Part shown: in pieces, positions 1-8,176 of the stretch
How positions within the stretch are numbered: the stretch's first letter is position 1
Layout: every line of letters begins with the position of its first letter
DNA from: Acetivibrio sp. MSJd-27
GTDB taxonomy: Bacteria > Bacillota > Clostridia > UMGS1840 > HGM11507
Direction of reading: 5' to 3'
NCBI RefSeq assembly: GCF_018918095.1
Contig: NZ_JAHLPV010000001.1
Span: forward strand, 62,001 to 126,000
Length of the DNA stretch: 64,000 bases
The notes under the pieces: model-generated
Database searches by the model: none
What the model was told of the DNA's origin: nothing
The model's input: only the letters and a program-made list of their open reading frames with translations
Made by a program: the position numbers and the translations under genes

Positions 1-71
1 CTCCCGATGATTGCGGCACTGCATAGCAGTGCCCTTGTCCTCGTTGAATGACGGGACAAGCCCTTATTGAA
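1..71 (-). repeat. R2 multi-hairpin repeat, copy a (cut by window edge)
   Basis: Read on the minus strand, this begins TTCAATAAGGGC and continues through the TTGTCC/GGACAA hairpin and the ACTGC/GCAGT hairpin into the first arm of the long stem, where the window ends. It matches the copies at 3345, 5122 and 59513. The TAA within its first bases serves as the stop codon of the broken metallophosphoesterase gene. Confidence 0.8.
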
Positions 72-1162
72 CAACAATTTCTCCGCGGTTGAATATCCTG
101 GGCACCGAAACCGCATTTCCGATTCCCCGGCTGACAAGATAAGTATGTCCATTCACCTCATATCTGCCGCCGCTGTACTTTGGGAACCAATCTCCATGAG
201 GGGATTTGAGCCCGCCTAAAAAAGGAATTCTAATCTGACCTCCATGCATATGTCCTGACAGAACAAGATCAAAAGTTTCGCCGTTAAATAGATCAAGCAT
301 ATTGGCTCTGTGAAACAGAAGGATTTGATAGCCGTCTATGCGTTCTTGTTTCTGCAGAGCCTTCTTTACATAGGTCTCCGCCTCGTCGTTTTCCCATGTA
401 TCCGGATCCCCGATTCCATACACAGAAATGGATTGTCCTCCCCGCTGAATCACTGCACTTTTCCCATCCAGAAAGGTAACCGGGTAATCCCGCTCCCATT
501 TTTCTCTCAGTTCATCAAATCTTCCCGACCATTTATCATGATTGCCGGATACCGCATAAACCGCTTCCGGCAGTTCGCAGTTCTTAAGCATTAGAGAGTC
601 GAACACAACATGGTTTACACAGGCAAATTTTCCGCAATCCTGCGTCAAAATGCTCGTCAATCCGTCAGGATTATCTGCGCTTTTTCCTTGTCTTACGAAA
701 AAATTTGCTCTGTGGAAACTCTGCGACCCTGCACATAGGAAAATTTTCGTTTTTTTGGTGCGTAAGGGTGCAGCAAGGCTGACGCCTTGCAAGACCGACA
801 ATCCGAAAAGGCGGAAATTTAACATGTGCATGGCATATTGGGTTCGAGTCCCTAATGCTTAAACAGATTTTCGATCGTCTCTATGCTTCCGGGAACTCCC
901 ATGTCAATCAAATCGCCTGCAAAAACGACCATATCAGCCTGCTGCTGTTCGATCTTGTCTATCATCATCTGATTTTTTCATCGAATTCAGAGCCTTGAAT
1001 ATCAGCCAAAAGTACGATCTTGTACCCATCAAAAGCAGAGGGAATCTTTGCATTTTCAACCGTATAGTTTGTAACTCCCAGCGTGTAATTATCCCAGTAC
1101 AGATAATAACAGCCGCCTATTGCCAACGAAAGAAAGAGCAAAAGGCATCGTATCTTTTTCAT
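64..1162 (-). pseudogene. Metallophosphoesterase (calcineurin-like), broken by MITE insertion and frameshift
   Basis: The gene starts at ATG 1162 behind an AAGAGGTG site, with an N-terminal membrane or lipoprotein signal (LAIGGC) and the first metal motif as LLADIQGSEF. The frame then stops at about 965. It resumes one frame over as MMIDKIEQQQADMVVFAGDLID (GDxxD motif), reaches the MITE at 859-587, and continues at 585-64 with SGNHD, the H of LLFHRAN, and SGHMHGGQ. Removing the MITE plus one TA joins LFK directly to NCELPEAVYAV in frame. Adding one A to the run at 973-978 restores the upstream frame. It resembles membrane-associated YkuE-type phosphoesterases by family knowledge. It is the last gene of the DUF5131-SfsA operon, 11 bp after its neighbour. 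As sequenced it cannot make the full protein. Confidence 0.85.
587..859 (-). mobile_element. TA-flanked MITE, copy A (inside metallophosphoesterase)
   Basis: The 273-bp element has terminal inverted repeats AGCATTAGAGAGTCGAA and AGCATTAGGGACTCGAA, flanked by TA at 585-586 and 860-861. It matches the copies at 45348 and 47056 in reverse orientation. TA duplication and AGC-ended TIRs fit elements mobilised by an IS630/Tc1-mariner transposase (inference). It encodes no transposase. It supplies an ATG and about 80 codons that run into the phosphoesterase remnant; I treat that chimeric frame as accidental. Confidence 0.85.
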
Positions 1163-1173
1163 AAATGCACCTC

Positions 1174-1737
1174 TTATTTGTTCTTCCACATTTCCACAAT
1201 CTGTTCCAGGTGATCAATCAGAAATTGCTGTGCCTGCGGACTGTACATTACCGCCTCATATTCCCCATACATACCGCTTCTTGTCTCAGAAAAAATGCCG
1301 ACTCCTTCCGCGGCAGGTACAGGTACCTTTCTTCGCTTGTTTCCTCTGGTCAGTTCCTCCCGCAAAAGTTCCTTGGAAACAAGCCAGTTGGTGAAAGCGG
1401 TCGTTGGAAGGTTTCGCATTCCGTATTCCTCTATGATCTGATTGATCCGCTTGGTAAAATCACTGATTTGAAGCGCCTGCTCTGCCGGCTGCATGCGTGA
1501 CAGCATATCGTTGTGCAGCAGCAACTCCTCCTTTTTTACGGACGGTTTTCTCCCGACCGTTCCGCCATTTTCAATCACCTTATTCAAAATATCCGCCACA
1601 TAGTAAAAACATCTGGCCAGCCTGACCTGATTCAAACAGGTATCTTCCGGCATTTCCTGCCCGGAAATCGGATCGGTTCCCTCGGCCAGACGGATAAGAT
1701 AATACTTTGCCCGTTCCAGTTTTTCCAAATCGTTCAT
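1174..1737 (-). CDS. Conserved protein of unknown function
   Basis: This 187-residue, mostly helical, charged protein has no signal peptide or membrane segment. I do not recognise the family. It begins MNDLEKLERAKYYLIRLAEG, has a cysteine in VRLARCFYYVADIL, and a basic patch RGNKRRKVP near residue 134. Its start overlaps the sfsA stop as ATGA, so the two are translationally coupled, and it lies in the operon DUF5131-sfsA-this-phosphoesterase. Coding confidence is high from coupling and composition; function is unknown. Confidence 0.75.
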   Translation of the reverse strand: MNDLEKLERAKYYLIRLAEGTDPISGQEMPEDTCLNQVRLARCFYYVADILNKVIENGGTVGRKPSVKKEELLLHNDMLSRMQPAEQALQISDFTKRINQIIEEYGMRNLPTTAFTNWLVSKELLREELTRGNKRRKVPVPAAEGVGIFSETRSGMYGEYEAVMYSPQAQQFLIDHLEQIVEMWKNK

Positions 1738-2432
1738 CTCATTTCCTCCTCTTGCAAAATGACTGGTATTTTCTCATCTATCTGCATACTGTTTTCCGTT
1801 ACCCGGCAGTCAAACGCCAGCACTTTCACTCCCGCGTTCTGAGCGAAAACCAAAGCATCTGCGAAAGCGGGATGGGTGCGCCGATTGGGTAAAAAACATT
1901 GAATGCCTTTCATCTGCACAACAAAAATAACATATGCCTCATAGCCTTCCCTAACGCACTCACGCAGCTCATTCAAATGCTTGACGCCCCGCTCGGTGGG
2001 AGCGTCCGGAAAATAAGCGTTTCTCTTTTCCTCAAGGGTTACCCCTTTGACTTCCATATAAATTTTCCGATTCTCCGTTTCCACATAAAAATCAAATCGT
2101 GAATGGCGGAACACCTTTTCCGGCTTTATCAGAGAAATTTTCTCAAGCAAACGTCCTTCCTGCAGCATCTCATAAACCACCCGGTTCGGCGCCTGGCTGT
2201 CCATATTGATAAGAGTCCTGCCTTTCCAGACAGCAATCAAATCATACTCCGTCTTGCGTGCCGGATTTCCGCAAAACTGTACAATCACTTTCACGCCGGG
2301 AATTAAGAGTTCCCTGCACCGGCCTGTATTTTTCACATGACATCTCTCCGGTCTGCCGCCAATCTCTATCACAGCGATAAAACGGTTTGGCCGTTCCAGA
2401 AAGATACCCTCCATGGTATTTTCATACTTCAT
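1734..2432 (-). CDS. sfsA: SfsA family protein (DNA-binding / putative nuclease)
   Basis: This 232-residue protein has the SfsA layout: an N-terminal OB-like part (GIFLERPNRFIAVIEIGG, HVKNTGRCRELLIPG) and a C-terminal nuclease-like part with DFYVE, KIYMEVKGVTL and the APTERGVKHL segment. E. coli SfsA was first described as a maltose-gene activator, and the family has a PD-(D/E)XK-like fold. I chose ATG 2432 because AAAAGGAT lies just upstream; the frame is open to 2456, but that start lacks a site. It overlaps the DUF5131 gene by 11 bp and the next gene by 4. Confidence 0.9.
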   Translation of the reverse strand: MKYENTMEGIFLERPNRFIAVIEIGGRPERCHVKNTGRCRELLIPGVKVIVQFCGNPARKTEYDLIAVWKGRTLINMDSQAPNRVVYEMLQEGRLLEKISLIKPEKVFRHSRFDFYVETENRKIYMEVKGVTLEEKRNAYFPDAPTERGVKHLNELRECVREGYEAYVIFVVQMKGIQCFLPNRRTHPAFADALVFAQNAGVKVLAFDCRVTENSMQIDEKIPVILQEEEMR

Positions 2433-3159
2433 TGTTCGAATCCTTTTCCCAGTCAATTCCGGCTTTTCTCGCTTGTTTGTGCTGAAACTGCCGTTTGATG
2501 CGATAGTATTTCCCGTCCTTTTTAAAACGGGCTCCGGTCTGCTTGAAATGAAAGGATACCCCTTTTGTGATACACTGCTCCCTTAAATCGAGTATCCAGT
2601 CATAATCACAAACTCTGGCCTCATTGCCCGATTCCCCGCCGGCAATCACCTCCAGGACCCAATCACCCAGATAGGTTGAAAGATCCATTCTTTCCAGCAA
2701 GGGTTCACAGATAATACTTTTGTACCGAATGGGAGCTTCTTTGTAAAGCGGCAGCCGGTAATCGGCTCTATCCTGATTTTCGGCTGTACAGCAGATATGC
2801 ACATTTGGATAACCTTGCCCCCAGTCCTCCGGAATACAGCTCCAAAAACGGTCAATGCGTTTTGTAATCATCAGAAAACGGCAGTCTGACCGCTCCCGCA
2901 TCATCTTCCAAGCTTCCTCCCGCCACGGATCCGCATCCTCCACAAAAAAGTCTGAGGTAAAGCAGGTATAAATCATTTCTCCGGACGGTATTTTATAGCT
3001 TCCATCTCTCTTTCTCTTCAACGGAAGAGAAAAGTCTTTGTTTTTCGTCACTTTGGAGCTGTCCTTTTCCCGCTTTGCATCCATGCGGTACACATAACAG
3101 TTCATGCACCCCGGGCTTAGCTTATGGCATCCATGCCATGGATTCCAGTTAACCGCCAT
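2422..3159 (-). CDS. DUF5131 (phage Gp37/Gp68-like) protein, radical-SAM-like Cys cluster
   Basis: This 245-residue protein has Cys11, Cys18 and Cys21 in WHGCHKLSPGCMNCY, then FTSDFFVEDADPWREEAW, FLMITKRIDRF and AGGESG, the hallmarks of the DUF5131 family. The three-cysteine cluster suggests Fe-S binding; the biochemical role is not established. It is the first gene of a four-gene leftward operon whose promoter I place at 3305-3333. It shares cotranscription with the SfsA nuclease-like protein. Confidence 0.85.
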   Translation of the reverse strand: MAVNWNPWHGCHKLSPGCMNCYVYRMDAKREKDSSKVTKNKDFSLPLKRKRDGSYKIPSGEMIYTCFTSDFFVEDADPWREEAWKMMRERSDCRFLMITKRIDRFWSCIPEDWGQGYPNVHICCTAENQDRADYRLPLYKEAPIRYKSIICEPLLERMDLSTYLGDWVLEVIAGGESGNEARVCDYDWILDLREQCITKGVSFHFKQTGARFKKDGKYYRIKRQFQHKQARKAGIDWEKDSNNEV

Positions 3160-3304
3160 CCGCTTCCCTCCCTAAAAATCTACTCTCTGTTGTTTAAAAT
3201 GCTTGCTCATAAGGGCATTTTTACACAACCGTCAATCACACAAGTTCGTGAGGACCACGAAAGGGCATCACTCAAAAGTTTGCAAAGCAAGCCTTCTTGT
3301 GGAT

Positions 3305-3333
3305 ATTATAACAAGATGAAAACGCTTTTGCAA
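3305..3333 (-). promoter_or_regulatory. Promoter of DUF5131-sfsA operon
   Basis: On the minus strand: TTGCAA, 17-bp spacer, TATAAT. The spacer AAGCGTTTTCATCTTGT is almost the same as in the promoter at 42060-42088 (see findings). The 5' UTR to the ATG at 3159 is about 140 nt. Confidence 0.6.
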
Positions 3334-3344
3334 GGCAAAAGCCA

Positions 3345-3445
3345 TTCAATAAGGGCTTGTCCCGTCATTCAACGAGGACAAGAACACTGCTTGGCAATGC
3401 CGCAGTCAGCAGGAGATTGCACTCCCGCTGACTGCGGATATGGAA
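3345..3445 (+). repeat. R2 multi-hairpin repeat, copy c
   Basis: Begins TTCAATAAGGGCTTGTCC and ends GCGGATATGG. The long stem is CCGCAGTCAGCAGGAG against CTCCCGCTGACTGCGG with one A-C mismatch, so it differs from copies b and d at paired positions. This copy lacks the right-end CCGCCTTAAGAGGCGG hairpin. It fills the space between the divergent DUF5131 and RACo genes. Confidence 0.8.
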
Positions 3446-3563
3446 ACGGTTTCACAGAATGAAAAAATTCACAAAATGTCATAAAAAACCGAAAATTTTT
3501 CTATTCAAATGTTCCCTTATCGTTTATAATAGAATTCAGAAAAAGGAAAGGCGGCAGACGGAA

Positions 3564-5102
3564 ATGAAAATAACCAATCTTCAAACCGGGGATATATACT
3601 TTGGGGAAAAAGATCAAATGCTGATTGACGTTCTCAATCAAAACAATCTTTTTATCACAGCGCCTTGCGGCGGCAAGGGAATCTGCGGGAAATGCAAGCT
3701 ACAGCTTCTTCCTGCCGACACTCCCGTCTCGCCGCAGGATCTCAAGCTTTTAACCTCTGCGGAGCTGGAAAATGGCTTTCGGCTGGCATGCACCTTTCCC
3801 CTTACGCAAGATATCTCCTTTTTTCCTCCAGAGGAGGAAAACGGGTTGGTCCAGATATGGAAAAGAACAGAAGATGCAACATTTGGAATCGCGGTTGACA
3901 TCGGGACAACCACGATTGAAATGGTTCTCGTCGGATGCAGCGGGGAAAAGCTTGCACAGTTCTCTATGCTGAACCGCCAGAAAAGCTTTGGAGCCGATGT
4001 TATTTCCCGCATCAACTATACCATAGAGCATTCGAATGGCCTTTCTGTACTTCATCAAATTCTTCTCCATCAAATCAATCATATGATTGACCGCCTCACC
4101 GAGGAATATGGCTGTCCCAAAAACGCAGTCAAAAAAGCGGTTGTTGTGGCTAATACGACCTTGATTCATTTGCTGCTGAACCGAGATCCCCGCTCTATCG
4201 CTTTCTATCCATTTACACCGCTGTTAAAGGAAGCGCAGGTCCTGCCGCCGGAAGCACTCCCGATTCATGCACAAGAAATTGATATTCTGCCCTGTATCTC
4301 AGCCTATATCGGCGCTGATATCACGGCAAATATGGTATATTTTGATCTGGAACATGCAAAGAAAAATATTCTTGTCGTAGATATCGGAACCAACGGTGAG
4401 ATGGCTCTAGCCGCAAACGGTACCATTTTATGCTGCTCCACCGCGGCAGGCCCCGCCTTTGAAGGTGCAAATATCAGTTGCGGGGTGGGAGGTGTTCCCG
4501 GCGGAGTCTGCCGGGTTTGGCTGGAAGAAAACCGTCTCCGCTTTCACACCATCGGTAACCGGGATGCTGTCGGACTTTGCGGCAGCGGCGCCATTGATCT
4601 TCTCGCTGTCCTTCTTGAACTGGGCATTGTGGATTCCTCCGGTTATATGGCAGATTTCTCTGAGGTCACCTCCATCACTGGTATGAAAATATACAGACAG
4701 TCCATCCGGGAGGTTGACAATGAAAAACGGATTTATCTGACGGATAAAGTATGGCTGTCGGCCAAGGACATCCGGGAATTCCAGCTGGCAAAATCCGCCG
4801 TTTTTTCCGGCATGCAGATCCTGTTAAGAGAAGCCGGTCTGGCAGTGCCTGACAGATTGATTGTGACCGGCGGTCTTGGAAATCATTTAAATATCGAAAG
4901 CGCTCTGCGGATTGGCCTGTTTCATCCGTCTTTGAAAGAAGTGATAGAAGTGGTTGAAAACGGGGCGCTTGCCGGTGCCGTTCAATGTATCGACTCTGCG
5001 GAATTTGAACGTTCCAAAAGATATAAAAATACCTGTAACTACATTGAATTGTCCACACATCCTGATTTCTCAGAGTTATATATCGAAAATATGGAATTTT
5101 AA
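3564..5102 (+). CDS. RACo-like [2Fe-2S] / ASKHA-domain corrinoid activation protein (DUF4445)
   Basis: This 512-residue protein has an N-terminal plant-type [2Fe-2S] ferredoxin domain with Cys35, Cys41, Cys44 and Cys76 (APCGGKGICGKC). It continues into an ASKHA ATPase-like region with AVDIGTTTIEM near residue 113 and VVDIGTNGEMAL near 272, then GLCGSGAIDLLA. The family includes reductive activators of corrinoid proteins (RACo, RamA-like) that use ATP to return Co(II) to Co(I). No corrinoid protein or methyltransferase is encoded nearby, so its partner is unknown. ATG 3564 follows AAAGGAAAGGCGG; an upstream in-frame extension to 3459 is unlikely. The closest relatives act in methylamine or methoxy-compound demethylation. 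Confidence 0.85.
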   Translation: MKITNLQTGDIYFGEKDQMLIDVLNQNNLFITAPCGGKGICGKCKLQLLPADTPVSPQDLKLLTSAELENGFRLACTFPLTQDISFFPPEEENGLVQIWKRTEDATFGIAVDIGTTTIEMVLVGCSGEKLAQFSMLNRQKSFGADVISRINYTIEHSNGLSVLHQILLHQINHMIDRLTEEYGCPKNAVKKAVVVANTTLIHLLLNRDPRSIAFYPFTPLLKEAQVLPPEALPIHAQEIDILPCISAYIGADITANMVYFDLEHAKKNILVVDIGTNGEMALAANGTILCCSTAAGPAFEGANISCGVGGVPGGVCRVWLEENRLRFHTIGNRDAVGLCGSGAIDLLAVLLELGIVDSSGYMADFSEVTSITGMKIYRQSIREVDNEKRIYLTDKVWLSAKDIREFQLAKSAVFSGMQILLREAGLAVPDRLIVTGGLGNHLNIESALRIGLFHPSLKEVIEVVENGALAGAVQCIDSAEFERSKRYKNTCNYIELSTHPDFSELYIENMEF

Positions 5103-5121
5103 AATTTATCTTACTTAAATG

Positions 5122-5265
5122 TTCAATAAGGGCTTGTCCCGTCATTCAACGAGGACAAGGGTACTGCATAGCAGTGCCGCAATCATCGGGAGATTGTACT
5201 CCCGATGATTGCGGATATGGAACCCGCCGCCTTAAGAGGCGGGGGACATCTTGCCCGCAGTTATA
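5122..5265 (+). repeat. R2 multi-hairpin repeat, copy b (full length)
   Basis: 144 bp from TTCAATAAGGGC to CCCGCAGTTATA. Four stem-loops: TTGTCC/GGACAA; ACTGC-ATA-GCAGT; a 16-bp stem CCGCAATCATCGGGAG/CTCCCGATGATTGCGG; and CCGCCT-TAAG-AGGCGG followed by GGGACATCTTGC. Near identical to copy d at 59513. The rest of this gap (5266-5423) holds further GC-rich inverted segments but no gene. Confidence 0.85.
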
Positions 5266-5423
5266 ACCTCGCTAAGAGAACCCCGTTTCCTTTAAACGGA
5301 GGGTATCGTATTATTGAAGCAAGCGGGCGGGCATATATCCTCCGCTTCGCGAGGTTGAAACGCCTGCAAGGCGGATTTTGCAGCAAAATGCTACAAAAGT
5401 GATTTCATCTTGTTATAAAAAAT

Positions 5424-5464
5424 AACGCCAAAGGTTCTTTCAAAGAGCCCTTTGGCGTTGTTTT
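5424..5464. terminator. Bidirectional intrinsic terminator
   Basis: AACGCCAAAGG pairs with CCTTTGGCGTT, with TTTT on the plus side and TTATTTTTT on the minus side. It lies between the convergent RACo gene and the lipoprotein gene at 5584. Confidence 0.85.
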
Positions 5465-5477
5465 ATCCCGTTTCTTT

Positions 5478-5578
5478 CCATAAGGGGTATAGCCCTGGAA
5501 TGCGGCGTTTCTGTGGTGGATGTACCGTCAGAAAAATGAAGCGAAACCCGCCGCCTAAGAGGCAGGGGATATCTTGCT
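5478..5578 (+). repeat. IS200/IS605-like right-end relic, copy 1
   Basis: Reads AAGGGGTATAGCCCTGGAAT, then a spacer, GTCAGAAAAATGAAGCG, the hairpin CCGCCGCCTAAGAGGCAGGG and GATATCTTGC. The end matches the last hairpin of R2 and the minus-strand copy at 22860-22960. The order conserved block, AATGAAG, terminal hairpin, short tail resembles the noncoding right end of tnpB-carrying IS605 elements (inference). No tnpA or tnpB remains. Confidence 0.5.
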
Positions 5579-5583
5579 GTTCG

Positions 5584-6555
5584 TTATTTTCTGTCGTAGG
5601 ATACCTCTTTTTTCTTTCTCTGATGTTTTGCTTTTTTCATCGCACGGTAAATCAGATAAGAAGCGGCAAGCACGACCAATCCAATGCAGAGCCAAACCAT
5701 TGCAAACCCCAGTGTATTGGTAAAATGTCCTTTTGCTGTTATTTTATTTACCGTGCCGGGGATCAGAATCCATTCCAGAGTCTTTCCATGATCTGTTATC
5801 TTTCCCGCATTGCTTGAAATCACCTTGTCCGGAAATTTCATGACGACTTTCAAGGTTGCATTTGCAAGCAATTTATTAACACCATCTTTTTGAGCTTCCG
5901 CCTGCTGCAACTCACTAGGTTTCGAAGTATCTTTGACTTCCTTGTCATCCACTGTCACATTTTTCTTTTCATAGATCTCATTCGTCTTCTGCGTACCTGC
6001 CTTATCCGTTTTATCAATAATCGTCACGTTGCTGTTCTGATAAACATTGGCGGCAGCAGTTTGCTGCGGTGTTACCGAAGTCAATTCTTTCTGAACATCC
6101 GGTAAAAGTTCCGCTTTTTTCTGCTTCAGAAAGTCTTCTGTCAAAAAAGTTAAGTCAATCGATGAATCCAGTTGAAAACTGTCTGCAAATACTCCTTCCG
6201 TGACAACAAGTCCCTGCAAAAGCTCGCTGGAATAGTCCACGTTTTCTTCTCCTGCCTTGCCTGTCACCGCAAGTTCGCCGGGGCTCACATCCCGCTTCAC
6301 CACCTTGATGCCTGTAAATCCGTCCTCCTCATACTCTAAGACCTCGTATTTATCCTCGGTAAAATGTTTCCGGAATTCTAAAACCAAAGCATTCACGATT
6401 TCCGCATCAGCCGTTTTGGAATCGAACAATATTTTATACTTCGCATCCGCAGAACCGTTGCGGTGAATTTTAAACTCATACGTAGCATTTACACATCCGG
6501 AAAAAAGCAAAGTGATACACATCAGGATTGAAACCAAACCCACAAATTTTTTCAA
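5584..6555 (-). CDS. Membrane-anchored lipoprotein (LppM/DUF3153-like)
   Basis: Start taken at TTG 6555, which sits behind GGAGGG; the longer frame to 6597 has no site. The product is about 323 residues. A type II signal peptide ends in the lipobox LLFSGC with Cys21. The body is a beta-rich domain beginning TYEFKIHRNGSADAKYKI, then a Gln/Lys/Thr-rich linker, and a C-terminal transmembrane helix (AMVWLCIGLVVLAASYLIY) followed by a basic tail. This layout (lipid anchor, extracellular domain, C-terminal helix) is common in Firmicute LppM-like proteins. Function unknown. Confidence 0.75.
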   Translation of the reverse strand: MKKFVGLVSILMCITLLFSGCVNATYEFKIHRNGSADAKYKILFDSKTADAEIVNALVLEFRKHFTEDKYEVLEYEEDGFTGIKVVKRDVSPGELAVTGKAGEENVDYSSELLQGLVVTEGVFADSFQLDSSIDLTFLTEDFLKQKKAELLPDVQKELTSVTPQQTAAANVYQNSNVTIIDKTDKAGTQKTNEIYEKKNVTVDDKEVKDTSKPSELQQAEAQKDGVNKLLANATLKVVMKFPDKVISSNAGKITDHGKTLEWILIPGTVNKITAKGHFTNTLGFAMVWLCIGLVVLAASYLIYRAMKKAKHQRKKKEVSYDRK

Positions 6556-6797
6556 TATAACATCCCTCCAGTACTTGTTTTCCCCTATTCTTCTCATAAC
6601 ACATAAAATGATGCAGCTCTGTGCATAATTCGAAATGTTTTAAGAAATTTACCAATATCCCCTAGAACGGGGATAGGGGTTGAAGTGCTATAACACTTTT
6701 TATTATGTATTGAGCGGACTTTCTTATTTTACACTAAAAGTCCTCAAATTTCAATACCAAAAACCATGATGAACCAAATACTGGATATTCATATCGT

Positions 6798-7934
6798 TTA
6801 CTTTTCTTTATATACAACTGATTTCTCTATGCTGGTTAAACGCTTTTTAATCAGTTCAATGTCTCGCTTCAGGCTGCATAATTCCAAATCGTTTTTTCGG
6901 TTTTCAATCTGTTCCCTGTTAAAATCGTCCGTCGTTCTATGAAGTCCCGCAAAGCGTTCAATCTCTGAAGAATCGTTTGAGGACTCCCTTTTATCACCAT
7001 CTTTCAAAATTAAGAGCTCCGGCATATTGTGATTCAGGTACCCATAACTCCGCCGTACGCTGCTGCCCGACTTAAAATAAAAATCTTTAAAATCTCCCCG
7101 GCTGACAAACTGCTGTGGCGTGCTGAATGTATAGGTGCCCAATGTACAATAGGCGGCGAACATACTGGCTCCGTTATGATATAGTATCCACAATTTTCCG
7201 TCTTCTATGACAAGGCGCACGTTTTTTTTCACACTGTTTAAAAAAGGCAGTGGAAACTGCTGTTGGGAATACGCCGTTTGATAAGTATCTTTTTTTAACA
7301 ACTTTAAATAGCAAGCCTCCTCCTGGCGGTAAACGACATAAAGATTATCCTCGCCGTCCTTCACAGCGGAAAGAAGTTCCCCCTTATCAATCGTCTCAAA
7401 ACGGCTCCATTCTTTCTGATTCCATGCGTAAAGTTTGAACCCCAGATTGCCGTTTGAATAATCAGAATGATATACCGCCAAAAAATCTCCGTTCTCCAGT
7501 TGGAATACATGGAACGTTTCCCCGCACAACAGATCCACAACCTCCGGCTGTATATCCTCATTATCAATAACATGATGCACCAGTAAAATCTGCTCCTGAT
7601 AGCTCAAACAATAAAAACCGTTGAGCCATCCGCTTACCTCGAACAGAGAAAAATTTTTGGGGCCGCTTTGACCGCTTTTACTTTTCAGCAAAGTGGTTTT
7701 CAGCCAATCTCCACTGTCCTCCGACAAAAAGACGATTCCCCCCTCCTGATCCTCACATAAAATGACCATTCCTCCGCAATCCAGTTCCAGCACATCAAAC
7801 TGTCCGGTACAATCTTCATAAATCATTTTCTGAGGCTTTCCAGAGCTCCCTATCTCGCGAAAACACAGACCTCTGTCATAAAAAAAGTAGAACTGCTTTC
7901 CGTCTTTTGTTTTGAGTATCACATTGGATTCCAT
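6798..7934 (-). CDS. Unknown protein, repeat-rich beta domain with C-terminal coiled coil
   Basis: This 378-residue protein has no signal peptide. Residues 1-290 are beta-rich with repeating aromatic-Gly-Asp strands (FFYDRG, FLSEDSGDW, LENGDFLAVYHSD, VKDGEDNLYVVY), suggestive of a beta-propeller (inference). Residues 325-378 form a charged helix (DLELCSLKRDIELIKKRLTS) likely to be a coiled coil. I do not recognise a named family. ATG 7934 has only a weak upstream purine-rich site. The 200-bp gap to the lipoprotein (6598-6797) holds an ATCCCC/GGGGAT hairpin at about 6656 and nothing else clear. Confidence 0.65.
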   Translation of the reverse strand: MESNVILKTKDGKQFYFFYDRGLCFREIGSSGKPQKMIYEDCTGQFDVLELDCGGMVILCEDQEGGIVFLSEDSGDWLKTTLLKSKSGQSGPKNFSLFEVSGWLNGFYCLSYQEQILLVHHVIDNEDIQPEVVDLLCGETFHVFQLENGDFLAVYHSDYSNGNLGFKLYAWNQKEWSRFETIDKGELLSAVKDGEDNLYVVYRQEEACYLKLLKKDTYQTAYSQQQFPLPFLNSVKKNVRLVIEDGKLWILYHNGASMFAAYCTLGTYTFSTPQQFVSRGDFKDFYFKSGSSVRRSYGYLNHNMPELLILKDGDKRESSNDSSEIERFAGLHRTTDDFNREQIENRKNDLELCSLKRDIELIKKRLTSIEKSVVYKEK

Positions 7935-8057
7935 TTCATCACCATCTTTTTCAATAAGGTTTTCAAGCGCTATGCTTCACTCTGTTTTATCTATATGGCG
8001 GGATTTTAAAAATCATTACCCTCTTTTCGGGTCAATTCTTAAAATTTCCGTTTTTCT

Positions 8058-8086
8058 TTGACTTATTTGTTTTTTTATACTATAAT
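8058..8086 (+). promoter_or_regulatory. Promoter of uppP
   Basis: TTGACT, 17-bp spacer, TATAAT. It lies 90 bp upstream of the TTG start of uppP. Confidence 0.75.
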
Positions 8087-8176
8087 TTAAAAGAAGTTTT
8101 CACCATATTTTAGAGAACCGTTTCATATCTATAAAATACGGAAAATAAAAATTTAACAGAGAAAGAAGTGTGACAA

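Noticed and set aside
64-831. 255-codon chimeric frame joining MITE sequence to the phosphoesterase C-terminus
   Set aside because: The first ~80 codons come from the inserted element, have no ribosome site, and lack the first metal motifs; it is a by-product of the insertion.
841-852. GGTTCGAGTCC at the MITE end as part of a tRNA T arm
   Set aside because: No acceptor, D or anticodon arms around it; the likeness is limited to the terminal repeat and varies between copies.
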